Virus record (IMG/VR): IMGVR_UViG_3300030329_006012 | Location: 62,001-126,000 of that record | Length of the DNA: 64,000 bases | DNA from: a virus | Direction: 5' to 3' (one strand) | In this document: piece by piece, positions 26,024-35,344 of the stretch | Layout of the letters: every line of letters begins with the position of its first letter | Numbering within the stretch: position 1 is the stretch's first letter | Notes under the pieces: model-generated | What the model was told of the DNA's origin: nothing | The model's input: the letters and a program-made list of their open reading frames with translations, nothing else | The model's database searches: none | Program-made: the position numbers and the translations under genes

Positions 26024-26350
26024 ATGGACAAGGAACTACAAGAATATACAATCGATTTGGGCGCCGCAAAGCGAGGAGAGGTAAATGAGAGTTATCTAAC
26101 CATGTTTGGGTGGGCCATTAAATCTATTATGGGCGCTATGTTTGGGGGCTCCAAAATCCCCGTCACTGTCAAAGGATCTCAGAGCCAAGTGCGCGATTTC
26201 GCCAAAGTCTTGGGGAAAGAGAAAAAATATCTCAATAACTATAAGAAGTTTGGGCTGGACAACCCACAGACGTACAAGAGCAGATATGCGCTAGACTCGG
26301 CTGTCAAGAAGTTCGAGAGAACCACTGGCTTAAAGTGGCCCTTCAAATAA
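26024..26350 (+). CDS. small tail-region protein of unknown function
   Basis: 108 aa from the ATG at 26024 (GGAGG 8 nt upstream). It is basic, with a helical hydrophobic patch (F-G-W-A-I-K-S-I-M-G-A-M-F-G-G) and a C-terminal F-E-R-T-T-G-L-K-W-P-F. No family recognised. Its place immediately before the tape measure, with its own promoter motif, suggests a role in tail assembly or a membrane-contacting tail-tip component. The next gene follows after 14 nt. Confidence 0.6.
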   Translation: MDKELQEYTIDLGAAKRGEVNESYLTMFGWAIKSIMGAMFGGSKIPVTVKGSQSQVRDFAKVLGKEKKYLNNYKKFGLDNPQTYKSRYALDSAVKKFERTTGLKWPFK

Positions 26351-26364
26351 TCGGAGGATAGCGA

Positions 26365-28554
26365 GTGGCAGACCGCCTAATAAATGCACAAATAACCAAC
26401 TTAGCAAAGGCCATCAATGCCCTCAAGGAACAGCTGCATGTCGATTCAGACACGAACAAGTCGAACTTGACGGAGTTGACGGAGATCGTCTCAGATCTCA
26501 ATGCGGAATACAAAGAGCTTGTCGACACTCAGGCTGATGCAAAAGATATACAGGCCGCTGAAACAAAGGTGAAAGAGGCATATCTTGAGCAAGAGAGGGA
26601 ACACCTCAGAGTACTTGAACGCACCAAAGATGCAAAAAAAGAGGATATAGAGGCCAGCAGGGAAATTATTGCAGGCTTAAAGAAAGATCTCAGAGCCAGA
26701 AAGAAGGCCACCAAAGCTCAAGAGGACTACGCCGATGCGGTAGCGAGTACAACAGATAACTTAGGCGAAATGCTCGGTATTACGAACCGCACGAATACGG
26801 GCCTAATCAAGAACATCAAGGCCATCACCAAAAGTGCTGAAGCAACAAAGTCTTTTGGAGAAAGCTTGCAAAAGACCTTTTCAGGTGCGAATATAGCCAT
26901 CGGAACGGGCCTGAAGTCCATTCAAGCCCTCGCCGTGGGTTTTGGAGCAGCCTTTTCAGAAACTGACGAGGGCCTAGCCTCTCTCAGTAAATTAACGGGG
27001 ATGAGCGCAAAACTTGGCTCAGCAATCACCACCGCCGCCGCCGGCGTTCGTGAGTATGGCGTCACAGTGACAGATATTGCCCATGCCCAGAATGAGCTCA
27101 TGAGGAGCATCCCTCTCAGTGAGCTTAAAGATCAGGGGGTGGAGGTCTCCAAGCAGTTTGCCACGTGGCAGAAGTTTGGTGTAGGCGTTGGCGCCTCAAC
27201 ACAGGCTTTTACAGCATTGGTGAGATCTTTTAAAAGATCAGATGAAGACGCGCTCAGCCTCCAGAAGAGGATAATGAACCTTGGCGATGAACTGGGCATC
27301 GGTGCCCCAAAGATGATGGAATCTTTTGCCCAAGCAGCACCCAGATTGTCGATTTACGGAAACCAGGTGGAAAAGGTATTTGCAAATATGGCGACTGCCT
27401 CGGCCAAGCTCGGTCTGGAGGTCGAGGACGTGATGTCTCTCGCGGAAGGCTTTCAAACTTTTGAAGGCTCAGCTAAAGCTGCAGGCCAACTAAATTCTAT
27501 TTTAGGAAGCGGCCTCATTGACAATATAGAGTTGATGAACGCTTCATTCGAAGACCCAGCTAAAGCCGCTCTTATGATTAAGAACGCATTTAAAGATGCA
27601 GGACAGACAGTTCAAACTCTCGGACCAGCCGGAGTCAAAGCCGCAGCCGCTGCTGCTGGTTTTAGTGATGTTGGTAAATTTACAGCATTTTTGAACGGAA
27701 CATTATCTGCCGCTGAGCTCACTGGCAAAGAGCAGCTCGATAACGAAAAGGAAACCCTGAAGGCAGCCCAAGAAAGCATGAGTTTTCTGGATGACTTGAA
27801 GGCAGCCTCTGTTAAGTATTTCCATGAGATGACAGAAAAATGGCTGCCGAAGGTCATAAATGGTTTTAAATCACTTAGCACAGGGTTCAAGGCCGCCGTT
27901 ATGCTTGTTGGGCCGATATTGGGCACCGCCATCGTGGGCGGCATCATGAACGCCATCGGCGGCCGCTTCGCCACAAACGTCGGCCGCACGATTGCATCGC
28001 AAATGAGGATGGGCCAATCTATTTCGGGACAGGCCAACCCATTGGCACCCCGCCGTCAATTTAATTCTAATAATGCTGGCCAATTTAGCAATTTAACTCT
28101 TCAAAACAATAGCAGCCGGGCACCTAGAATGTCTAATATGAAAGTCGCCGGCATGGGACTCGGTGGTGCCCTTGTTGGAGGTGCCATCGGCGCAGCAACA
28201 TCGGGTTCTGCTGCAGCAGCCGGCAGTGCCTTTGGCGGAGCTATTGGATCATTAGGATATCTCGCTGGTCCCTGGGCGATGGTTCTGGGCCCACTCGGTC
28301 AAGCGGCCGGAGCCGCCATCGGCGGAATCGCTGGAAAATGGATCGGAGAAACATTCAAGGACGAGAAAAAGAAAGTAGATTCGTCAATGCCAACTAAAAA
28401 GACGCCCACCGACGTGAGGCTCGATACACTTACTGATAACATCGCAGCCCTTGCCAAAAAGTCGCAAGACATGAAGGTCAAACTTGAGGTTGATGAATAC
28501 GCATACAAGAAGGGCTTTAAGCTCTCCACTGCAGAGGTGGTGAGCGGTGGATAG
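26365..28554 (+). CDS. tape measure protein
   Basis: 729 aa, GTG start after GGAGG. The first 120 residues are a long charged coiled coil. The middle is an Ala/Gly-rich helical region typical of tape measures (S-A-I-T-T-A-A-A-G-V and G-P-A-G-V-K-A-A-A-A-A-A-G-F). Hydrophobic segments follow at about 512-535 and 592-650 (G-G-A-L-V-G-G-A-I-G-A-A repeats) that could insert in a membrane during DNA ejection. The C-terminus is charged. It follows the tube and assembly genes as expected. It is the likely functional equivalent of T4 gp29. No lytic domain is visible. Confidence 0.75.
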   Translation: MADRLINAQITNLAKAINALKEQLHVDSDTNKSNLTELTEIVSDLNAEYKELVDTQADAKDIQAAETKVKEAYLEQEREHLRVLERTKDAKKEDIEASREIIAGLKKDLRARKKATKAQEDYADAVASTTDNLGEMLGITNRTNTGLIKNIKAITKSAEATKSFGESLQKTFSGANIAIGTGLKSIQALAVGFGAAFSETDEGLASLSKLTGMSAKLGSAITTAAAGVREYGVTVTDIAHAQNELMRSIPLSELKDQGVEVSKQFATWQKFGVGVGASTQAFTALVRSFKRSDEDALSLQKRIMNLGDELGIGAPKMMESFAQAAPRLSIYGNQVEKVFANMATASAKLGLEVEDVMSLAEGFQTFEGSAKAAGQLNSILGSGLIDNIELMNASFEDPAKAALMIKNAFKDAGQTVQTLGPAGVKAAAAAAGFSDVGKFTAFLNGTLSAAELTGKEQLDNEKETLKAAQESMSFLDDLKAASVKYFHEMTEKWLPKVINGFKSLSTGFKAAVMLVGPILGTAIVGGIMNAIGGRFATNVGRTIASQMRMGQSISGQANPLAPRRQFNSNNAGQFSNLTLQNNSSRAPRMSNMKVAGMGLGGALVGGAIGAATSGSAAAAGSAFGGAIGSLGYLAGPWAMVLGPLGQAAGAAIGGIAGKWIGETFKDEKKKVDSSMPTKKTPTDVRLDTLTDNIAALAKKSQDMKVKLEVDEYAYKKGFKLSTAEVVSGG

Positions 28555-28565
28555 GAGATTGAAAA

Positions 28566-29315
28566 ATGGTAAAACCTAAAACTATTCCAGACATATCATC
28601 AGCAGAGGCCGCACTCTATAACAAGTTTCATATACAGCTGCAACACCTGCCCAGCGAAAAAAGCGTTTACTTTAAGGCGATGGTTACTCAGTTCGAAGAT
28701 CAATATACTTCTGATTGGGCGCTGGAGCATGTTTTTGGGAGAATGGATCCTGTTCGCACCTTCAGGGGAACACAGAGGATAATAACTCTTGGTTGGGACG
28801 TTGTAGCCGGCAGTCTAGAAGAGGCTCGTCATAATCTGGCAGAATGTTCCACTCTACTCTCTATGCTTTATCCATCTTATGAAGGCGGCGCTCCAAATGT
28901 AGCCGACGCCACAGCGCCGGAACCCGGTACCCCGACCCAAGAGGCCAATGAAGCCGCCACCACTGAGCCACAGCAGGGCCCAACCACCACCGGTGGTAAC
29001 GCAGCAACTATCAAATCAGCACCACTTTTCAGGATAAAGTTTGCCAATCTCATTCAAGACACAAAAAATCCCACCCCGACGCTCGCCATTAACGATGGCT
29101 TGATTGGTAGCATCGATGGGCTAACTTATGCACCAGATGTGGAGCAAGGGTTTTTCGACCCAAAGGACGAAAAGGGAGTCCTATACCCCCAGACTATAAA
29201 ACTTTCTTTTGGGTTCTATGTTGCACACGATCACCCACTTGGTTGGAGTAGCGAAAACAAAGGCGCCCTCCGATCAGGTACGGTATTCCCGTATCCAAAA
29301 AAGGGAGGCAGCTAG
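28566..29315 (+). CDS. tail/baseplate structural protein, possible tube initiator
   Basis: 249 aa. The N-terminal domain (F-E-D-Q-Y-T-S-D-W, V-F-G-R-M-D-P-V-R-T-F-R-G-T-Q-R, then W-D-V-V-A) and the C-terminal domain (G-S-I-D-G-L-T-Y-A-P-D and L-Y-P-Q-T-I-K-L-S-F-G-F) are separated by a Pro/Thr/Ala linker at about 115-150. The pattern recurs in marine myoviruses next to the tape measure, but I cannot assign a T4 number. Two beta domains and position suggest a tube-like adaptor between tube and baseplate (the role of gp48/gp54). Call by context and pattern. Confidence 0.55.
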   Translation: MVKPKTIPDISSAEAALYNKFHIQLQHLPSEKSVYFKAMVTQFEDQYTSDWALEHVFGRMDPVRTFRGTQRIITLGWDVVAGSLEEARHNLAECSTLLSMLYPSYEGGAPNVADATAPEPGTPTQEANEAATTEPQQGPTTTGGNAATIKSAPLFRIKFANLIQDTKNPTPTLAINDGLIGSIDGLTYAPDVEQGFFDPKDEKGVLYPQTIKLSFGFYVAHDHPLGWSSENKGALRSGTVFPYPKKGGS

Positions 29316-29318
29316 TAA

Positions 29319-29657
29319 ATGTCGAGATATAAAAACACAACCATCAAAGTGAACAATTGGGAACTATATAAGAAACTGCGGAAGGAAAGAGGGATCCCAG
29401 GCGGAATCACTCAATACAACTTAACAAAACTTCCCAAACTCACCGTAGAGGACGTCTCCACCGTCAATTCTGTTGGCCACGTATGGTCAACTGGAGACAG
29501 ACTATATAAACTTGCATCTCAGCACTATGGGGATCCTAAGCTCTGGTGGATTATCGCCTGGTACAACAACAAGCCCACAGAGGGGCATCTGGCCATCGGA
29601 GAGATCATTCAAATACCGCTCCCTCTTGAGCATATTTATAGCTTCTTGAGGATGTAA
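29319..29657 (+). CDS. LysM-containing baseplate wedge protein (T4 gp53-like)
   Basis: 112 aa. The C-terminal half is a LysM-type unit (T-G-D-R-L-Y-K-L-A-S-Q-H-Y-G-D-P-K-L-W-W, then A-I-G-E-I-I-Q-I-P), as found in gp53 wedge proteins and related baseplate LysM proteins of other myoviruses. The N-terminus is basic. It lies 3 nt after the previous gene and 2 nt before the next, in a tight baseplate operon. In the virion the LysM fold is structural and contacts other wedge or hub proteins rather than peptidoglycan. Confidence 0.75.
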   Translation: MSRYKNTTIKVNNWELYKKLRKERGIPGGITQYNLTKLPKLTVEDVSTVNSVGHVWSTGDRLYKLASQHYGDPKLWWIIAWYNNKPTEGHLAIGEIIQIPLPLEHIYSFLRM

Positions 29658-29659
29658 CG

Positions 29660-32600
29660 ATGCGCTTTGTAACAGCCAGAGACAGCAGTTCTTCCTATTA
29701 TCTGTTTGCTTTCAAGGAAGTTGATCAAGACCCGAACTCTTGGGCGGTTGAAGTTAGCCACATAATAACAACCTACGGCTCCGTCGACGACACTGGTGCC
29801 AACATAGACGGCGCAAGCGAGATCATACAGGTCATGACGTCAGATGCGTATGTGACCGACACCGCCGGAACCGATGCCATCGAGTTTCTTTATACTAAAA
29901 ACTTCCTTGAACAGTGGCTCACAGCACCACAAGCTCAGCTCGTGAACACTCTTCAGGGCGCAGATACACCAGATGCATTTGTAGAGTTTTTTATACCAAA
30001 AAACATTACGGTTCAGATGAGTCCGTATATAGAGTCGCCCACTACCCCCAAGTTGAAAGATGACCTTGATATCGGCGCAGAGATGATAGGATATGAACTT
30101 AAGCAGATTGATACACTTGGGATCAACGTACCACTGAGCGACGTTAATAAGAATTCCCACGTCTACTATCACCAAGGAGAGACAGATGAGGTAGTAGAGA
30201 GCCCCTATGCTGATGAGTTCATGCCAGATGAGATAACTGTTAAAAGGGCCGCAATCATCGGCGCCAACATTCCAAGGATATTTGTAGGGCCAAACCAGAC
30301 TCTAGACCCCAGCATTGACAATTTCGACCCCGAAGAGGATGTATTGGAAGGCGGCCTCACTGACGAACAGCGCAAAAACTCTCTTCCACTGAATGAGCAG
30401 GCCATTTTATTGTATCGTCTCGGCGAATTGATGCCCCGAAATAGGAAAAAGAGGAATTCTAAAGATTATGATCGCTTTGCATGTCTGGAGTGTAAGACTG
30501 CCGACGAAATCGCTAACCTAGTCAACTCGGTCACATCACCGCCAAACCGCGCACCTCTTTTTGATCTGGTGAGACCAATCCACCTTAGTGCTGTCATCCC
30601 CAGAGTTAGGTTATTTAAGATGTATGACCCATCCGCGAAGAGAATGAAGAATACCAAGAAGCCTGCGAACACACCAAAGATACCAGTGGAATATGAGTTC
30701 GAAGAATTCTCAAACAGGGATTTGTTGAAGGAGACTCTCAGCACAAACACTGGTGTTGGTATCGAGTCATTTAACTTTGATTTCAACGGAACAAATAAAT
30801 TTTCTGCTGAGAGGCTCATAAGTGCTGAATTGAAGATACGGGCAAGAAGCATTGATGAGCTTGAACGCCTGCGCGTAAGTTCAGCAACAAAGCGGCCATA
30901 CAGGTTTTCGGATCTTTTTATACCCGAAATGATCCAGCAAGACAATGCCAACAAGCGCCCCAATAACCTCAATTATATTGAATATAAGGCAAAGCACTTT
31001 GAGAGCCGAATGGTGGTGGAGTATGGCATCGACACCGAAAGTGCCGTTTTCACCAGCCGAGAGGGAAAACAAATTGCAGATGCATTTTATGAATCGAAAC
31101 TCGAAATCAACCTTAGTGTCACAAGTCACTCAATAGATCTAAAAGATGATGGGTCTATGGTGGTCACTATCAACTTCGTCGGACGCCTCGATGCACTTGC
31201 CAAGGATCCAAATAGTGGCAACATCCTCATGGACACGAACTTGAGTGATAAAATGCGCTTAGAACTTCTCACGGAGAGGAATGCGGCACAAGAGGCGGTG
31301 GATCTGGCAAGAGAAACGAAGGACGAGGCCGAAATAGACAACGTGACAGAAGATGATAGAGTGCGCGATGGCCAAACGCGGCAGACGAAAGAGGAGACAA
31401 ACGCTATTGCAGACGAAACTATCGCTACGAACACCGAAACATACAACCTTGGCCAAAAAGATGGCGAAAGAAAATTTCTTGAAAAGAACGGTGACAACTT
31501 GTCTAAGTTGAGACTTTACCGCTCCATCCTTAATGGTCTCATTCGCAAAGAAGCAGTCAATATCGTGGAGATTGATCCCTCCAACATTGCCCTGACAACT
31601 CAATCAACTGAGGAGCAGGCACTTTCCGCATCTGAAGATGGTGGAAAAGCCGGCAAAGAAATAGCCAATATCGAGACGCTGAATACAAAAGAGCAAATTG
31701 ACGAACAATTTAAAATCCTATCAGACCGCATGAAGAAGGGCATTGTTCCCATGTTCACATCCAATGCTTATTACATAAGATTCTTTTATTTTGGCGATCT
31801 CATGGACGTGGTTCTTGATCACATGTATGAAGGCCGTGAAGATGCGGCACTTGATATAAGAACGGTTTTGGGCCCAATCGAGATCAGGAGAAATTTGTTT
31901 GACTCATACCAATTCTCAGGAGAGGGTGTAAGTTTTCAACATAACGGCGCCATCGTCGTTACCGATAAATATGGGACTTTCGATCCCAAGGCCACAAGAA
32001 GGCGCAAAGCAGCAGTAGAGCAGGTTGAGGAGGGACTCAATAATGGAAAAAAGGCACCCTCTGCAGGCATTGAAGAGCAGACTCTGCTTGCATCCCTAGC
32101 AGATGTGCCGATCTCCCTCAATCTATTTTTGAGGTGGTTTGCAGACAACATCTCCAACAAGGGAGCTTTTGGGTACTCCTTTAAGCAGTTTTTGGTCGAC
32201 GCGACACAGGGCTTGATTGTTGCATCTTTAGAGGCGGATAGTTCTCGAATCTTGCTTCCGAAGCAACAGAGGATTGTAAGAACTGTTACTTGGGATTCTG
32301 CCACAGACCTGTCCACACCGGACGTTTTTGGCTTTACACACAAAGATGGCCAAGAATTGAAGATCGAGCTCCCCACTCAACAACGAAATTTGGTAGCAAA
32401 AGAGGGGCTTCAGATCTCTCGCCTTAGAGATGAATTCAACATAGCTCACACCCTCTCAACGGCTCCATACATGAGTGACTACCTTATGGTATACGCAGAG
32501 GCCCCTCGATATAATAGGGCGTTCGAAGGAACGCCCACGCAGTATAAAAGGGATCTGAAAGACGGTATCTATCACTTGAGCGTCGGAAGGGATGTTGGCA

Positions 32601-32905
32601 TGGTGAAAGATGTTAAGCTTTCCGCTGTCACTGTTCCCTATTACGAGGAGATGCAGATTCAGAGGGCAGCCAAAAATGGTGTGCGCCCAACAAAGAGGAT
32701 CTATGAAGCCACAGTAACACTTTTTGGGGTTACGTTCTTTCGACCGGGCCAAACAGTATATCTTAACGCAGCTGCTTTCGGCAGCCGCGAGAACTTGAAG
32801 GCCCACGGCTTGTGCGGGTATTATTCTATTCGAACAGTGTCCACAAACTTTTCGTCTGGCAATTTCGAAACCACATTGATATGTGACTTTAAGCATGCGG
32901 GGTAA
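29660..32905 (+). CDS. large baseplate hub-like protein
   Basis: 1081 aa. The extreme C-terminus (H-G-L-C-G-Y-Y-S-I-R-T-V, then F-S-S-G-N-F-E-T-T-L) is the G-G-Y-Y-x-V-x-x-V...G-x-F-x-T-x-L ending typical of hub proteins of the gp27/gpD type, with F-R-P-G-Q-T-V-Y-L-N just before it. The remainder is long and charged, including a predicted coiled coil at about 530-600 (E-A-V-D-L-A-R-E-T-K-D-E-A-E). No lysozyme motif is seen. It is much larger than T4 gp27 (391 aa), so it may combine several hub functions. Tight spacing with the LysM gene and the following gene supports a baseplate role. Confidence 0.55.
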   Translation: MRFVTARDSSSSYYLFAFKEVDQDPNSWAVEVSHIITTYGSVDDTGANIDGASEIIQVMTSDAYVTDTAGTDAIEFLYTKNFLEQWLTAPQAQLVNTLQGADTPDAFVEFFIPKNITVQMSPYIESPTTPKLKDDLDIGAEMIGYELKQIDTLGINVPLSDVNKNSHVYYHQGETDEVVESPYADEFMPDEITVKRAAIIGANIPRIFVGPNQTLDPSIDNFDPEEDVLEGGLTDEQRKNSLPLNEQAILLYRLGELMPRNRKKRNSKDYDRFACLECKTADEIANLVNSVTSPPNRAPLFDLVRPIHLSAVIPRVRLFKMYDPSAKRMKNTKKPANTPKIPVEYEFEEFSNRDLLKETLSTNTGVGIESFNFDFNGTNKFSAERLISAELKIRARSIDELERLRVSSATKRPYRFSDLFIPEMIQQDNANKRPNNLNYIEYKAKHFESRMVVEYGIDTESAVFTSREGKQIADAFYESKLEINLSVTSHSIDLKDDGSMVVTINFVGRLDALAKDPNSGNILMDTNLSDKMRLELLTERNAAQEAVDLARETKDEAEIDNVTEDDRVRDGQTRQTKEETNAIADETIATNTETYNLGQKDGERKFLEKNGDNLSKLRLYRSILNGLIRKEAVNIVEIDPSNIALTTQSTEEQALSASEDGGKAGKEIANIETLNTKEQIDEQFKILSDRMKKGIVPMFTSNAYYIRFFYFGDLMDVVLDHMYEGREDAALDIRTVLGPIEIRRNLFDSYQFSGEGVSFQHNGAIVVTDKYGTFDPKATRRRKAAVEQVEEGLNNGKKAPSAGIEEQTLLASLADVPISLNLFLRWFADNISNKGAFGYSFKQFLVDATQGLIVASLEADSSRILLPKQQRIVRTVTWDSATDLSTPDVFGFTHKDGQELKIELPTQQRNLVAKEGLQISRLRDEFNIAHTLSTAPYMSDYLMVYAEAPRYNRAFEGTPTQYKRDLKDGIYHLSVGRDVGMVKDVKLSAVTVPYYEEMQIQRAAKNGVRPTKRIYEATVTLFGVTFFRPGQTVYLNAAAFGSRENLKAHGLCGYYSIRTVSTNFSSGNFETTLICDFKHAG

Positions 32906-32908
32906 AAT

Positions 32909-34093
32909 ATGAAACCAACAAGAGGCAACAACAGTTTAAGTTCAAAATATTCATACATACAGAGAGAGATGTACGAGGGAGAGGTAGATAAACTACTGGA
33001 GGCCAAGGAAGGGCTTACGCTTATCGACCTCAGAAAGAAAAGTCTGTATGGGAAAATAGATCTCAAGAACAAGGTGGTGGTTCCAAGACTGGAGAACCTG
33101 TCCTCCTTTCAGGGCGTCGCAAATGTGTTTCCCTTTGTCCGAGATGCCCTTGACGACCTCTCCTCCAAATTAAAAAAGAGGTCAGATCGGGGAACGATCA
33201 AAAAACGCGGCCCATACTCCACCCTCAGTGCAACCCCGCGCCCGAAGACGTGGCAAGATGAGTACGCCAACTATTTGAAGGATATCAAGGAATCATATCA
33301 GGATAGAATTCGCTCAACACCTGGCCTTAAAGATAGTGTGGCAGATTTCAAGCAGTATGTTTTTAATTTTCTTGAGTTCTCTACAATAGCTAATCCCCGC
33401 TACCCGCTTACTTTCTCGAAATTTTACCTATCATCTCACAGCTCTACTTTCGCCACAGGTATTACAGTGGACTTGAATTCAGAAGAGTACGGCGATGATT
33501 ATGTTTCTTTTTCAAAATATTTTGGAGATGTAAATTTTGACATTTTCTACCAAGAGGCCCAAAACCACGGCTTTCTTCTTGACCGCTATGCTCCTTGGCG
33601 CCTTGTGGCCAACCTAACATCGCAGCCGATGATTAGTTATATGAAAAAGTCTGGATATGCCAATATGCAGGACGTGTTCTCTGAACTAACCTTTAACCCC
33701 CTCTCGCCAGAGTTCTATGAACTCGTGAAAATGATAAACTTCTCTTACAGCGAGGTGTTTAAGCCCAATTCAACTGTGGCCGATGTGTGTTACCGAGAGG
33801 GCAAGACTTCTTATTCCCTCAAGCCGAGGGAAATGTTTGATCCTTCCCAATTTAAATCTCTAGAAGAAATGGTGGATTACATGGGATATGCGTTCTGGCT
33901 CCGAGCATACGCTTTTATCAAAGCGCGGGAGATAAATAAGAACTTGACACAGAAAGAGTTTGATGATATAGTAAAAGAATCTATAGCTATACAAAAACAT
34001 GTTGACACGGAGGCATCTTTGAGTTATATTAATGATAAATTTAATCCACTGATGAATTCTGATTTTAACAGGAAACCAACTTTTACTTTTTAG
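32909..34093 (+). CDS. virion-associated protein of unknown function
   Basis: 394 aa. The N-terminal 100 residues are basic and charged (S-S-K-L-K-K-R-S-D-R). The middle contains N-P-R-Y-P-L-T-F-S-K-F-Y-L-S-S-H-S-S-T-F-A and an aromatic-rich stretch L-D-R-Y-A-P-W-R-L. It contains no enzymatic motif known to me. It is the last gene of the tail and baseplate operon (3 nt after the hub-like gene, 7 nt before the polymerase). That placement suggests a baseplate or tail component; no T4 counterpart could be assigned. Confidence 0.55.
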   Translation: MKPTRGNNSLSSKYSYIQREMYEGEVDKLLEAKEGLTLIDLRKKSLYGKIDLKNKVVVPRLENLSSFQGVANVFPFVRDALDDLSSKLKKRSDRGTIKKRGPYSTLSATPRPKTWQDEYANYLKDIKESYQDRIRSTPGLKDSVADFKQYVFNFLEFSTIANPRYPLTFSKFYLSSHSSTFATGITVDLNSEEYGDDYVSFSKYFGDVNFDIFYQEAQNHGFLLDRYAPWRLVANLTSQPMISYMKKSGYANMQDVFSELTFNPLSPEFYELVKMINFSYSEVFKPNSTVADVCYREGKTSYSLKPREMFDPSQFKSLEEMVDYMGYAFWLRAYAFIKAREINKNLTQKEFDDIVKESIAIQKHVDTEASLSYINDKFNPLMNSDFNRKPTFTF

Positions 34094-34100
34094 GTGATAC

Positions 34101-35309
34101 ATGAAGTGTTTCGTTACACTGGACGACAAAGAAGAATGCGTAGGCGTATTCAGCAACGGTGAACTTTCTTTTTCGCATATTCCCGCTGGGTTAACTCACA
34201 CTTGGGAGTACAGCCGCTCTCTGCTATCTGCTGACGTTAATGATGCCGAGCTGGCCATCATATACGCCAACGGTGCAACGCTGACTGATGTCTGCCCACC
34301 GCACCTTCAAAAAGAGTGGTCAGCGATAATGAAGCGCATGAAGGCTTATCAAAATTCCTTTATAGAGGCAAAGGTTGATTTGGGAGAGAACTGCATCTTT
34401 GATCTTATTCCGCTGAGCTACTTGACCAAGTTTTGCCACCTGAAAACGGAGATCACTAAGCACGTTTTTAAAACGGCAGATAAGCCGGAAAATTATGATT
34501 TCATGAAAGGGTTGGTGCACCTGTTGGCCGAGATATCTCAAAGGAAAATTAAGCTCAATCTCGACTCCATAGAACGGAATATTTTAACCAAAAGGGCCAG
34601 AGACTTTTGCGCCGACATTCGCTCTGGGAAAAAGGACTCTTTTGTCAGGTACGATCCCTTTAAGACGAGGACTGGTAGACTTTCGGTTAAAAAGGGATCC
34701 TTCCCGATACTTAACTTAGACAAGGAATTCCGCTGCGCCGTGGAACCAACGAACGACTGGATAATGGAGCTGGATTATAATGCAGCTGAACTGAGAACAC
34801 TTCTGGCTCTCGCAGGAAAGGAGCAGCCCACAGAGGATATTCATAAATGGAATTCAGACATTCTGAGCGTATCAAGAGACGAAGCGAAAAAGTCCGTCAT
34901 ATCTTGGCTGTATGGCTCGAAGACATCCGATATTGGCGAAAAGCTTTCGCAGATGTACGCAAAAGAGGAAGTTCTAAATAAATTTTATGATCCCGAAAAA
35001 GGGATCGTCACAACCCCTTTCGGGAGAAAGATCTCAGCAGACGATCACCACGCACTGAATTATCTGGTTCAGAGCACCACTGCAGATCTGGTGTTTGACC
35101 GAATGTTGGAGATCCGGGATCTATTAAAGGACAAAAAAAGCTTCATCAAATTCTGTCTCCACGATTCAGTGGTGATCGATTTGGCCCACGAGGAGAGGGA
35201 TGTAATTAAAGAGGTTTTTAATATTTTTGCAGACACCAAGCTGGGGGCATTCAAGCCCTCGATTAGTGCGGGAACCAATTTCGGCTCCTTAAAGGATTTT
35301 AACATTTAG
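34101..35309 (+). CDS. A-family DNA polymerase lacking 3'-5' exonuclease
   Basis: 402 aa. Pol I motifs are all present: T-R-T-G-R-L-S (about 191-197), motif A E-L-D-Y-N-A-A-E-L-R (about 223-232, Asp catalytic), the O-helix R-D-E-A-K-K-S-V-I-S-W-L-Y-G (about 260-273, Arg/Lys/Tyr dNTP contacts), N-Y-L-V-Q-S-T-T-A-D (about 317-326) and motif C L-H-D-S-V-V-I-D (about 353-360, catalytic Asp). The N-terminal 160 residues show no exonuclease motifs. The protein is unusually short for a Pol I-type enzyme, so it may be a gap-filling or specialised polymerase. It sits at the junction between tail genes and replication genes. A separate DnaE-type polymerase is encoded at 46119. Confidence 0.85.
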   Translation: MKCFVTLDDKEECVGVFSNGELSFSHIPAGLTHTWEYSRSLLSADVNDAELAIIYANGATLTDVCPPHLQKEWSAIMKRMKAYQNSFIEAKVDLGENCIFDLIPLSYLTKFCHLKTEITKHVFKTADKPENYDFMKGLVHLLAEISQRKIKLNLDSIERNILTKRARDFCADIRSGKKDSFVRYDPFKTRTGRLSVKKGSFPILNLDKEFRCAVEPTNDWIMELDYNAAELRTLLALAGKEQPTEDIHKWNSDILSVSRDEAKKSVISWLYGSKTSDIGEKLSQMYAKEEVLNKFYDPEKGIVTTPFGRKISADDHHALNYLVQSTTADLVFDRMLEIRDLLKDKKSFIKFCLHDSVVIDLAHEERDVIKEVFNIFADTKLGAFKPSISAGTNFGSLKDFNI

Positions 35310-35326
35310 GTGATCTGTGCTATAAT
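35299..35326 (+). promoter_or_regulatory. sigma-70-like promoter
   Basis: TTAACA (35299-35304), 16-nt spacer, TATAAT (35321-35326). It overlaps the polymerase stop and precedes the FtsZ-like gene. Confidence 0.6.
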
Positions 35327-35344
35327 AGATCTTCAGGAGAATGT